Positions 1 to 5,049 of a stretch of 5,049 nucleotides of DNA are shown here, in pieces. The translations under genes and the position numbers were made by a program. How positions within the stretch are numbered: the stretch's first letter is position 1; every line of letters starts with the position of its first letter. The notes beneath the pieces were generated by a model that was not told where the DNA came from, made no database searches, and was given only the letters and a program-made list of their open reading frames with translations. This stretch comes from Lachnospiraceae bacterium. Lineage in GTDB: Bacteria; Bacillota; Clostridia; Lachnospirales; Lachnospiraceae. The DNA lies in contig DOWG01000141.1 of NCBI GenBank assembly GCA_003519685.1, forward strand, positions 1 to 5,049, read 5' to 3'.

Positions 1-306
1 TGTGAACTTCACGGAGTGAAGGGTGGTATGAACCATTGCCAGGATGAAATGAAGGCAGCTGTGAAAGCCGGATATTGGAACCTGTTCTCCTTCAATCCTG
101 CACTTAAGGCAGAAGGTAAGAATCCATTTACTCTGACTTCCAAACCGGGAGACGGGACCTACCAGAACTTCCTGAACAACGAAACACGTTACAGCCGTCT
201 GACTCGTTCCTTCCCGGAGCGTGCAGAAAAACTGTTCACGGCTTCCGAAGAATCTGCTCAGGAACGTTATGAGCATCTGTTAAAGTTGGTAGAGCTATAT
301 AAATAA
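1..306 (+). CDS. Pyruvate:ferredoxin (flavodoxin) oxidoreductase, C-terminal end (partial)
   Basis: This is the last 101 codons of a pyruvate:ferredoxin oxidoreductase, the cytoplasmic iron-sulfur/thiamine-diphosphate enzyme that oxidises pyruvate and CoA to acetyl-CoA and CO2 while reducing ferredoxin. The reading frame is open from base 1 and ends at TAA 304-306. The translated start CELHGVKGGM matches the family's conserved C-x-x-HG-x-x-x-GM stretch. In characterised PFORs the cysteine there is the distant fourth ligand of the proximal [4Fe-4S] cluster, so Cys at codon 1 probably plays that role. Further family signatures are AVKAGYWNLF, NPALKAEGKNPF and the late TRSFPERAEKLF helix. Family members are about 1170-1190 residues, so more than 90% lies upstream of the window. 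The GTG at 16 is an internal valine codon, not a start. A terminator at 382-424 ends the transcript. The family call is secure; the symbol (nifJ or por) is left open because both are used. Confidence 0.93.
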   Translation, partial: CELHGVKGGMNHCQDEMKAAVKAGYWNLFSFNPALKAEGKNPFTLTSKPGDGTYQNFLNNETRYSRLTRSFPERAEKLFTASEESAQERYEHLLKLVELYK

Positions 307-381
307 AGAAAACAGCCTTCCATAGGATTGCTGTTATAACGATACCGCAGACTTATTTTTGAATCTGCAGGCATTAAAGAT

Positions 382-424
382 GGAGAGGCACACGAATTTA
401 TATCTCGTGTGCCACTCCTTTTTC
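382..424 (+). terminator. Intrinsic terminator after the PFOR gene
   Basis: A perfect 9-bp stem GGCACACGA (387-395) / TCGTGTGCC (405-413) is extended, after one A-A mismatch, by GGAG (382-385) / CTCC (415-418). The loop is 9 bases and five T follow at 419-423. This is a textbook rho-independent terminator for plus-strand transcription coming from the PFOR gene 76 bases upstream. Read on the minus strand, the same hairpin lies directly after the stop codon of the MFS remnant, but its downstream T-run is poor (ATCTTT). It may therefore once have served both convergent genes, working best on the plus strand. Confidence 0.9.
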
Positions 425-600
425 TATGCTTTTAAACTTCGTATATGTTTATTTCGATAAGCCAGACAACTGAATATGGCGCCTAAGGTGCCCGTACATA
501 GGAACATAACTGCCATACCGCTACCGGAACTGTTTCCGACTATTTTCTGCAGTATAATCGCTGCGGCATGATTGGAAGCCATAAATGGTCGGATACATAA
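424..600 (-). pseudogene. C-terminal remnant of an MFS transporter
   Basis: Reading the minus strand from about 600 down to the TAG at 424-426 gives about 58 codons with no start. Recognisable pieces are RPFMASNH, QKIVGNSSGSGMAVMFLCTG, a hydrophobic stretch through LGAIFSCLAY, and a basic ending RNKHIRSLKA. A Gly/Ser-rich loop with GSGM, then one last transmembrane helix, then a positively charged YRNKHIR tail is how many clostridial drug-efflux-like Major Facilitator permeases of about 400 residues end. An in-frame TGA at 601-603 closes the frame upstream, at about the point where the GH31 fragment begins on the other strand, so roughly 85% of the gene is missing. It cannot make a transporter. 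The call rests on recalled family resemblance; the substrate cannot be told. Confidence 0.6.
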
Positions 601-1051
601 TCAGCCAGATAGCCGCTACACCATACCGGAGGATCATTGGTTCGCGGGATCACTTCTCTTGGACTTTACCAATCCGGAGGCGGTTGACTGGTGGTTTGAG
701 AAGAGAAAATATCTCCTTACGCTGGGAGTTGACGGATTTAAAACCGATGGTGGAGAATTCATATTAAGTGATGATGTTGTCGCAGCAAACGGATGCACCG
801 GACTAGAAATGAGAAATGGGTATGCGGCAAGCTATATAAAAGCCTATAGCCGCTTTGTCGGAAAGGACAGAGTTTTGTTTAGCAGAGCCGGATATAAGGG
901 GCAGCAGAAGTACCCAATCCAGTGGGCGGGAGATCAGATGTCAACTTGGGAGGAGTTTCATCATATACTTTCTGCGGGCTTAAGTATCGGCTTGAGTGGA
1001 GTTCCCTTTTGGCGCGTGGCTATCCGCTTATTATTATACATTGATTATTGA
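599..1051 (+). pseudogene. GH31 family glycosidase, internal catalytic-core fragment
   Basis: The frame is open from about 572 to TGA 1049-1051, but clear glycoside hydrolase family 31 similarity runs only from about 599 to 1012 (about 138 residues). GH31 enzymes are retaining alpha-glucosidases, alpha-xylosidases and relatives, usually 650-900 residues. Visible landmarks are YTIPEDHWFAGSLLLDFTNP, then GVDGFKTDGGEF, whose Asp (746-748) is the expected nucleophile, then YPIQWAGDQ, whose Asp (932-934) is the expected acid/base, and finally GLSGVPFW ending at base 1012. After that Trp the normal GxDIGG continuation is replaced by unrelated sequence that reaches a stop 12 codons later. Both the N-terminal sandwich and barrel start and the C-terminal half are absent. 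The only nearby start is a TTG at 572 without a good ribosome binding site, inside sequence that belongs to the MFS remnant. It is presumably non-functional. The TDGGE form points to the alpha-glucosidase/xylosidase-like branch, but substrate specificity cannot be assigned. Confidence 0.82.
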
Positions 1052-1070
1052 ATGAAATTAGAGTTATAAT
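1041..1070 (+). promoter_or_regulatory. Candidate sigma-A promoter for the SEC-C gene
   Basis: TTGATT at 1041-1046 (four of six consensus bases) is followed after 18 bases by a perfect TATAAT at 1065-1070. Initiation would be near 1077, giving a leader of roughly 180 bases before the ATG at 1255. Weaker -10-like boxes closer to the gene (TATAGA 1180-1185, TATAAA 1202-1207) lack a recognisable -35. In AT-rich DNA such matches arise by chance, so this is a candidate only. Confidence 0.4.
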
Positions 1071-1242
1071 CTACATAGAAATGTTTGCATTTTCAATCAT
1101 CGCAATTGATATGATTCTAAATTCAGAACATAAAATGGTATCCTGTTTTCAGAGAGCATTTAGTACGTTAACCTAAATGTATAGAATAGGAATACTGTGA
1201 TTATAAAGGGGAATAAGTAGCAAGACTGAAATACGGATATAT

Positions 1243-1248
1243 GGAGGT
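1243..1248 (+). promoter_or_regulatory. Ribosome binding site of the SEC-C gene
   Basis: GGAGGT lies six bases upstream of the ATG at 1255-1257. It is a near-perfect Shine-Dalgarno sequence that fixes the start codon and argues that this gene, unlike its broken neighbours, is still expressed. Confidence 0.85.
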
Positions 1249-1254
1249 AGAATA

Positions 1255-2322
1255 ATGGCAAATTTACGATTGAAAAAACAAATAATTGAGGTGATAGATA
1301 ATCAAATTAACGCAAATGATCCACCATGTACAAAGAGGACATTTTTACAGCTTCAAGAACAGGGGTGTTCTAAGCAGGAAGCAAAAGAGAAAATAGCGGC
1401 AGTTGTACTTGGGGAAATATATGACATACTCTCGGATGGGAAGAAATTCGATGAGAAAAAATATGAACTGAAACTTAAGGAATTGGTGGAGGATAATTAT
1501 ATATTCGACAATATAGTACAGGCTTTCGGTGATGAGAAGGATGAGATTCTTCAGGCTAAACATAAAGTTTACGATGCGTTATATGAAAATAAGACTACCG
1601 AAGCAGTTCGACAGTTTGTGTTGGTATGGGATAAGATTAAGCAGTGGGTTATTGATGAATATTATGTTATAGGTGCAGACGGTATAGTAAGGAAGCCCGA
1701 GGCTATTGATATTGATGATAAGACAGAGTTTCGATATGACCTCTATAACTGGCTGCAAGATATGGAAATGGAATTTTCGAACGCAGGAATGTTTCAGGAA
1801 AGAATACAATTCTGTAAGGATGTTATTGAATTATTTGCGTGGCAGGAGGATTCATCAGACAATTATCGAACTGCAATAGGGGAAGCGCTTAATGACATGC
1901 AAAATTACAGCGAATGTGATAACTTGTTTGAAGCATGGTTGGAAGATGAACCGGATAATCCGAATTGCATTAATATTTATTTGTTTTGTCTGATGGAAAG
2001 GGAAGATTTTGAAAAGGCTAAAACAATTGCTGAGCAATATATTACGAATGCTCCGTGTATAATAGAAAATGAAATGCTGTTTATCCGTGCTCAGGAAATC
2101 TATGAGGCTATTGGCGACCATGAGAAGGCAATGGAATACCAAAATAAAATTAATCAATGCCAGGGGGAATATAACGAATACGTTTTAAAATATGCTTCTG
2201 AAAATGACGAACCGTTATATTTTGGTGAAACAGTAGTTAAGGAGAAGAAGATTTATCCGAACGAGCCGTGTCCTTGCGGTAGCGGTAAGAAATATAAGAA
2301 ATGCTGTGGAAAAGGGAAATAA
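1255..2322 (+). CDS. TPR-like protein with C-terminal SEC-C zinc-binding motif
   Basis: An intact 355-residue, soluble, acidic, helix-rich protein with no signal peptide or membrane segment. The N-terminal part (about 1-125) is predicted helical, with LKKQIIEVIDNQI and KIAAVVLGEIYDIL. It resembles the N-termini of other uncharacterised SEC-C proteins in clostridia. Residues about 160-305 look like degenerate TPR helix pairs, for example IGEALNDMQNYSECDNLFEA, then MEREDFEKAKTIAEQYI, then EIYEAIGDHEKAMEYQNKI. The C-terminus PNEPCPCGSGKKYKKCC carries the SEC-C signature CxCx8CC (Cys339, 341, 350, 351), which binds Zn2+ in SecA and is used there for SecB/ribosome contacts. Here there is no SecA domain, so only metal binding and probable protein or nucleic-acid interaction can be inferred. 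The biological role is unknown. The start is supported by GGAGGT six bases upstream. It is visibly more AT-rich than the flanking fragments and stands alone among broken genes. Confidence 0.9.
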   Translation: MANLRLKKQIIEVIDNQINANDPPCTKRTFLQLQEQGCSKQEAKEKIAAVVLGEIYDILSDGKKFDEKKYELKLKELVEDNYIFDNIVQAFGDEKDEILQAKHKVYDALYENKTTEAVRQFVLVWDKIKQWVIDEYYVIGADGIVRKPEAIDIDDKTEFRYDLYNWLQDMEMEFSNAGMFQERIQFCKDVIELFAWQEDSSDNYRTAIGEALNDMQNYSECDNLFEAWLEDEPDNPNCINIYLFCLMEREDFEKAKTIAEQYITNAPCIIENEMLFIRAQEIYEAIGDHEKAMEYQNKINQCQGEYNEYVLKYASENDEPLYFGETVVKEKKIYPNEPCPCGSGKKYKKCCGKGK

Positions 2323-2386
2323 AGCATACCAGTTAATAAATGCGATTGAAAACCGGAAACCACTAGTGTGAAGAGAGAAGTAATGT

Positions 2387-2794
2387 TGGAAGATTAAAAA
2401 CCCATTCTCAGCTATTTTCAAAAGAATGCTTGATAAATCAATTTCCCAATTTGGATATGGCACATCCGCAAAATTTATTTCTGCATTCTCCAATGACTTA
2501 ACTTCAATCGAAAGCAATTATTTAGCAGGAACTATAAATCTTATCCTTACCATGATGCTATTTATCGGAGCAGCAATTGCTGCCTTGTACCTTCAATGGA
2601 TATTGGCGCTGCCAATCCTTGCAGTATCCCTAGTATGTATCCTGTTCTCCTTAAAATACGGAGAAAGATTGGTAGCGAAGGAGAAGCAAACCTCGGAAGA
2701 AAATATGGATTTTGTCGCTCAGGTCAAGGACCTGCTGAATGGTTTTATTGTAATTAAAAGCTTTAAAGCGGAGAAGGAGGTTCTACAGGTGTAA
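2387..2794 (+). pseudogene. ABC exporter transmembrane-domain fragment
   Basis: An open frame from just after TAA 2381-2383 to TAA 2792-2794 encodes part of a type-1 ABC exporter membrane domain. The AIFKRMLDKSISQF and SAKFISAFSNDLTSIESNYL stretches match the cytoplasmic extension after TM2 (the 'F...i.ND...ie..y' pattern). Two hydrophobic helices follow: about 2525-2590 (NLILTMMLFIGAAIAALYL) and about 2597-2650 (WILALPILAVSLVCILFSL). Next comes the long cytoplasmic helix with the usual ENMDFVAQVKDLLNGFIVIK and the coupling sequence SFKAEKEV. Complete exporters of this type are about 570-600 residues with a C-terminal ATPase domain. Here TM1-2, TM5-6 and the whole ATPase (Walker A/B, signature) are missing. 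The ATG at 2426 lies inside the homologous stretch, has no Shine-Dalgarno sequence, and is not a native start. The fragment cannot transport anything; the substrate of the ancestor is unknown. Confidence 0.75.
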
Positions 2795-3215
2795 AATCTA
2801 CTGCCTCCGTACCTTCTGTTAAGAAGGAAAATATGAAATACAGAGCAGAGGATGCACTCTTAGAAAACGGAGCTTCCCTGATGAAAATACCGGGAGATAT
2901 AGATACCGTGGTGATTGGTAATCTAAATCAGGATGTGCTTGCTGTCAGTTTAATAGGGTAGATGGAGGTAAGGGTGGAAGAGCAATCATTCGTATTCACT
3001 ATTTCACCAGGGAGCGGTTGACAAAAGTGAATCTTATGGTAAATCATATGGATTATTCTTTGGTTAATGCTGTGAGTAAGGAAGATGGTGCATTATGCTC
3101 CGGAATTACCGGTCTTACGGTAAGAATAAACAAAGGAAATAATAATACCCTGCGGCTGACAGGAGGACACGGTGAAATTCTGATCAAAGGGATCTCTGTG
3201 GAGCTATTCGATTAG
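2785..3215 (+). pseudogene. Frameshifted carbohydrate-binding-module-like C-terminal fragment
   Basis: Two overlapping frames together make one domain. Frame 1 (about 2785-2961) reads STGVKSTASVP, then YRAEDALLENGASLMK, and stops at TAG 2959-2961 after SLIG. Frame 3 resumes exactly there with VDGGKGGRAIIRIHYFT and runs to TAG 3213-3215 through TVRINKGNNNTLRL and GEILIKGISVELF. A Y-x-AED-A opening, a glycine-rich centre, a K-GNN-T-L strand and an ISVELF ending are typical of CBM35/CBM6-type beta-sandwich modules found at the C-termini of secreted or cytoplasmic glycosidases. A single missing G (GGGG reduced to GGG at 2956-2958) would explain the shift. There is no start codon with a ribosome binding site and the catalytic part is absent. 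The TTG at 3018 and ATGs within are internal. The CBM assignment is by pattern and moderately sure; the frameshift is seen directly. Confidence 0.55.
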
Positions 3216-3240
3216 CGGAATCTGAATAGACACCACAGTT
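3196..3240. terminator. Long imperfect hairpin between convergent units, probable terminator
   Basis: The outer stem CTGTGG (3196-3201) / CCACAG (3233-3238) encloses a 2x3 internal loop. An inner stem CTATTCGATT (3204-3213) pairs with AATC (3219-3222) and GAATAG (3224-3229) around one bulged T and a five-base loop AGCGG, giving 16 paired bases in all. On the plus strand it is followed by TTT and, slightly later, TTTTT (3245-3249). On the minus strand, just after the kinase stop at 3240-3242, there is no T-run. It covers the end of the carbohydrate-binding fragment and sits exactly where the two strands converge. Termination is therefore likely on the plus strand and less certain for the kinase operon. 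Confidence 0.5.
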
Positions 3241-4301
3241 TAAGGGTTTTTATTCGAAAGTTCTATTTCAAATGTTGTGCCACTTGTTTGTGAACTAGAT
3301 ACCTGGATGCTTCCGGAATGCAGCTTTACAATCTTATATGCAATGGTTAGACCAAGGCCGTTGCCTTGGCTTGTATGAGAAGAGTTTCCCTGATAAAATT
3401 TATCGAAAATATGTTTTTGAACCTCTTCCCCCATTCCGGGGCCGTTATCATGAATGGTAAAAAGGATGGTATTGCCTTGACACTTTAAACTCATATTGAT
3501 ATCGTCGTTGGCGGGGGAGAACTTTATTGCATTATCAATAAGATTGATCCAAACCTGGTTCATGAGCTCTTCATTTCCGTAAAAAAAGATTTCGTCACAA
3601 TCAAAATCGAAAGAAACCTTTTTGGAGGACCATTTTTGAGCCATCATGGCAACAGCAAGACGGATTTGCTCGGTAAGGTTATATTCTTTTGGTGAGGAAA
3701 GGAAAGTCTGATTTTCAACCTTTGATAGGTTCAATACATTGGTGGCTAGCTTGGAAAGTCGCTCTGATTCACTGATTATGATATCAAGATATTCGTTGTA
3801 CTCCTCTTTCGTAAGATCATTATATTTTAGCATCTTCGCAAATCCACGGATAGATACGATCGGAGATTTGAATTCGTGGGAGAAGTTGTTTACAAAATCC
3901 GTCCGCAGCATTTCAGAACTTTCGAGTTCCTCTGCCATATGATTAAAGCTGGTGGTAAATCTTTGTATCTCGGGAGTTCCTTTAAGATTGAGGCGAACGC
4001 TGAAATCTCCGGATGCCAGGGTATCCGTTGCTGTTATAATCGCATTAAAAGGTTTTAAAGGTATCCGGCTTAATATGGCGGTAAGCAGAGTACCTATCAA
4101 TATACTAAATAGTGCAAGATAGATAAGCGATAGCAGCGAATTGCTGAGCTCTGAGATGGAAAGGATGCCAAAGTAATTACCGACAAATAAAATGGCGGCG
4201 ACGATGACAGATGTCAGCAAAAATACGATAAATATAATGAGAGTAAAGGCCAGAGTAAGTCTCCAGCGGGATAATTTTTTACGTTTTCTATTCCTATTCA
4301 A
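3240..4301 (-). CDS. Membrane sensor histidine kinase (HAMP-HisKA-HATPase)
   Basis: A 353-residue two-component sensor kinase, partner of the response regulator just upstream. A very basic N-terminus (NRNRKRKK) precedes TM1 at about 17-40. TM2 lies at about 56-78, leaving only about 15 residues outside, so sensing is probably within the membrane or through a partner protein. A HAMP linker follows (about 79-130). HisKA carries the H-box NFSHEFKSPI with phospho-accepting His142. The HATPase domain shows the N-box (WINLIDNAIKFS, Asn253/Asn257), G1 (DNGPGMG, Asp285), F-box (IFDKFYQG) and G2 (GNGLGLTIAYKIV, 313-325). All key residues are present. The start is a TTG at 4299-4301 that overlaps the regulator's TAG by eight bases. 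An in-frame TGA lies two codons upstream, and AAGGCGGTG (minus strand, 4309-4317) seven bases before it acts as ribosome binding site, so translation is probably coupled. The signal and target genes are unknown. Confidence 0.95.
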   Translation of the reverse strand: MNRNRKRKKLSRWRLTLAFTLIIFIVFLLTSVIVAAILFVGNYFGILSISELSNSLLSLIYLALFSILIGTLLTAILSRIPLKPFNAIITATDTLASGDFSVRLNLKGTPEIQRFTTSFNHMAEELESSEMLRTDFVNNFSHEFKSPIVSIRGFAKMLKYNDLTKEEYNEYLDIIISESERLSKLATNVLNLSKVENQTFLSSPKEYNLTEQIRLAVAMMAQKWSSKKVSFDFDCDEIFFYGNEELMNQVWINLIDNAIKFSPANDDINMSLKCQGNTILFTIHDNGPGMGEEVQKHIFDKFYQGNSSHTSQGNGLGLTIAYKIVKLHSGSIQVSSSQTSGTTFEIELSNKNP

Positions 4302-4971
4302 TGTTTTTCACCGCCTTGTATCCTACCCCTCGAATGGCAACAATGTCAAACTCCGGGTAGGTGTCAAATCTTTTGCGAAGTCTTGTAATATGCACGTTAA
4401 CTGTGGTATCGACCGTTTCGGATTCCATTCCCCATATTTCATCCATGAGCTGGAGTCTTGTAAAAATATGATCGGGGTTGGAAAGCAACTTATACAAAAG
4501 GTAGAATTCCTTCTGCGGTAGGGTCTGCTTTTCTTCTCCGCGGGTTACCGTTAATGCATCATAATCTAAGACTACTTCCCCGATTTTAAGCTTGCGTTCG
4601 CTGATTGCCTGCGATCTTCGAAGCAGCGCCTTAATGCGCCATAGCATTTCATCCTCATCCACCGGCTTTATCATGTAGTCATCGGTTCCGGCCTGAAAAC
4701 CCTTGATTTTATCAGAAGAAAGCTGTTTGGCTGTTACCATAAGAATGGGAATCATGCTTCCGTTGCTGCGGAGGATTTCCGTCAGCTCATAGCCATCCAT
4801 GACGGGCATCATAACATCTAAAACAATCAGGTCGATATGCTGTTTATCCAAAACGTTAAGTGCGGCATTACCATCTGCAGCAAGATATACTTTGTAACCG
4901 GCATGGCTAAGAATTGCATTCATTAGCCGGGCTTGGTTCTTATCATCTTCAACAACCAGTAATTGAAACAT
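4294..4971 (-). CDS. OmpR/PhoB-family response regulator
   Basis: A 225-residue DNA-binding response regulator that receives phosphate from the adjacent kinase. The receiver domain (about 1-118) has the acidic pocket EDD (8-10), phospho-acceptor Asp52 in IVLDVMMPVMDG, the switch Thr80 in MVTAK, and Lys102 in IKP. After a short linker, a winged-helix Trans_Reg_C domain (about 126-223) shows LPQKEFYLLYKLLSNP, the recognition-helix stretch TVNVHITRLRKRF, and the wing motif IRGVGYKA. All functional residues are intact and the length is normal. I prefer the ATG at 4969-4971 over the in-frame TTG at 4975-4977. The Shine-Dalgarno AAGGAAG (minus strand, 4979-4985) is seven bases from the ATG but only one from the TTG. 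The gene overlaps the kinase start by eight bases and lies two bases after the stop of another gene, so it is mid-operon. The regulon cannot be read from the window. Confidence 0.96.
   Translation of the reverse strand: MFQLLVVEDDKNQARLMNAILSHAGYKVYLAADGNAALNVLDKQHIDLIVLDVMMPVMDGYELTEILRSNGSMIPILMVTAKQLSSDKIKGFQAGTDDYMIKPVDEDEMLWRIKALLRRSQAISERKLKIGEVVLDYDALTVTRGEEKQTLPQKEFYLLYKLLSNPDHIFTRLQLMDEIWGMESETVDTTVNVHITRLRKRFDTYPEFDIVAIRGVGYKAVKNIE
4309..4317 (-). promoter_or_regulatory. Ribosome binding site that decides the kinase TTG start
   Basis: On the minus strand AAGGCGGTG, one base from AAGGAGGTG, lies seven bases before the TTG at 4299-4301 and inside the last codons of the regulator gene. 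Because a stop codon blocks any start further upstream and the next Met is residue 122, this site supports the unusual TTG start. Confidence 0.7.
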
Positions 4972-4973
4972 TT

Positions 4974-5049
4974 TCAATCTTCCTTTCTGATATTTTTGTA
5001 TTTTAGGCGTTTGCGAAACATCCCTGCAGCCGGAGGGATTAGAAGAAGT
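4974..5049 (-). CDS. Partial upstream gene, C-terminal 24 codons, unidentified
   Basis: On the minus strand a frame enters from the window edge and ends at TGA 4974-4976, two bases before the ATG of the response regulator. It encodes LLLIPPAAGMFRKRLKYKNI followed by RKED and the stop. A hydrophobic stretch followed by a highly basic tail is how many integral membrane proteins end on the cytoplasmic side, so this could be the last helix of a permease or another membrane protein made from the same operon. The spacing of two bases and the regulator's ribosome binding site lying inside it support a real gene. However, 24 codons are too few to name a family, and the frame could be fortuitous (the regulator's own frame is also open to the edge). 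Confidence 0.5.
   Translation of the reverse strand, partial: LLLIPPAAGMFRKRLKYKNIRKED
4979..4985 (-). promoter_or_regulatory. Ribosome binding site that decides the regulator start
   Basis: AAGGAAG on the minus strand is spaced seven bases from the ATG at 4969-4971 and only one base from the alternative TTG at 4975-4977. It therefore favours the ATG and shortens the protein by two residues. It lies within the final codons of the upstream partial gene. Confidence 0.7.

Larger units (their letters stand above)
1013..1254. other. AT-rich gap between the GH31 fragment and the SEC-C gene
   Basis: These 242 bases contain no supportable gene. The only open reading is the 12-codon non-homologous tail of the GH31 frame up to 1051. 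The stretch holds a sigma-A-like promoter candidate (1041-1070), a small inverted repeat AATCAT (1095-1100) / ATGATT (1111-1116) with a 10-base loop, and the ribosome binding site of the next gene at 1243-1248. No terminator-like GC-rich hairpin and no transposase end are visible. Confidence 0.6.

Noticed and set aside
308..337. Small hairpin AACAGC / GCTGTT just after the PFOR stop as the terminator
   Set aside because: It has only six base pairs with a 13-base loop and no T-run. The hairpin at 382-424 is far stronger.
585..767. A 60-codon plus-strand frame overlapping the GH31 fragment
   Set aside because: It is out of frame with the clear GH31 motifs, and its arginine-rich product has no recognisable features.
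1345..2157. Several antisense open frames of 70-100 codons inside the SEC-C gene
   Set aside because: They lack ribosome binding sites, encode biased Ile/Leu/Phe-rich strings typical of the complement of an AT-rich acidic gene, and lie opposite a well-supported coding sequence.
2361..2368. Palindrome CACTAGTG as an operator site
   Set aside because: It is an isolated 8-base palindrome in a short gap with no promoter around it. Chance is the simplest explanation.
1013..2386. The SEC-C gene and its flanks as a transposable cassette
   Set aside because: I compared the sequences around both junctions and saw no terminal inverted repeats, target-site duplication or recombinase gene.
2215..2517. 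Minus-strand open frame across the end of the SEC-C gene and the start of the ABC fragment
   Set aside because: It is complementary to two recognisable coding stretches, and its product shows no family features.
3018..3215. A stand-alone 65-residue gene starting at TTG 3018
   Set aside because: The frame is open and homologous-looking well upstream of 3018 (VDGGKGGRAIIRI), and there is no ribosome binding site. It is the second half of a frameshifted remnant.
3739..4521. Plus-strand open frames opposite the kinase and regulator
   Set aside because: They are shadows of strongly supported minus-strand genes with complete catalytic motifs.

Overview
The window looks like a chromosomal segment from an anaerobic Firmicute, most likely a clostridial or Lachnospiraceae-type species. 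The reasons are a pyruvate:ferredoxin oxidoreductase tail, strong AGGAGG-type ribosome binding sites, TTG starts, moderate-to-low GC, and glycan-enzyme remnants typical of gut or plant-degrading clostridia. This placement is inferred from protein resemblance, because no database search was possible.

Layout. Positions 1-306 (+) are the C-terminal ~101 codons of a pyruvate:ferredoxin oxidoreductase, followed by a good intrinsic terminator at 382-424. From about 424 to 3215 the DNA is a mosaic of broken genes around one intact gene. The pieces, in order, are: the last ~58 codons of an MFS permease on the minus strand (424-600); a headless and tailless piece of a GH31 glycosidase that still carries both catalytic aspartates (about 599-1012, +); a 242-base AT-rich gap with a promoter candidate; an intact 355-residue SEC-C zinc-motif protein with TPR-like helices (1255-2322, +); a piece of an ABC exporter membrane domain (about 2387-2794, +); and a carbohydrate-binding-module-like tail broken by a one-base frameshift (about 2785-3215, +). 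A long imperfect hairpin (3196-3238) separates this strand from the converging operon.

Positions 3240-4971 (-) hold an intact two-component system: an OmpR-type response regulator followed by a membrane histidine kinase that starts at a TTG overlapping the regulator's stop. A further minus-strand gene, cut by the window edge, ends two bases before the regulator's ATG, so at least three genes look co-transcribed.

Functionally, the kinase and regulator form one signalling unit whose target is not visible here. The PFOR tail is ordinary anaerobic central metabolism. The middle is best read as a gene graveyard or recombination-prone spot in which only the SEC-C gene remains intact. I see no CRISPR array, tRNA, rRNA, complete insertion sequence or phage gene, and no convincing new multi-gene system.
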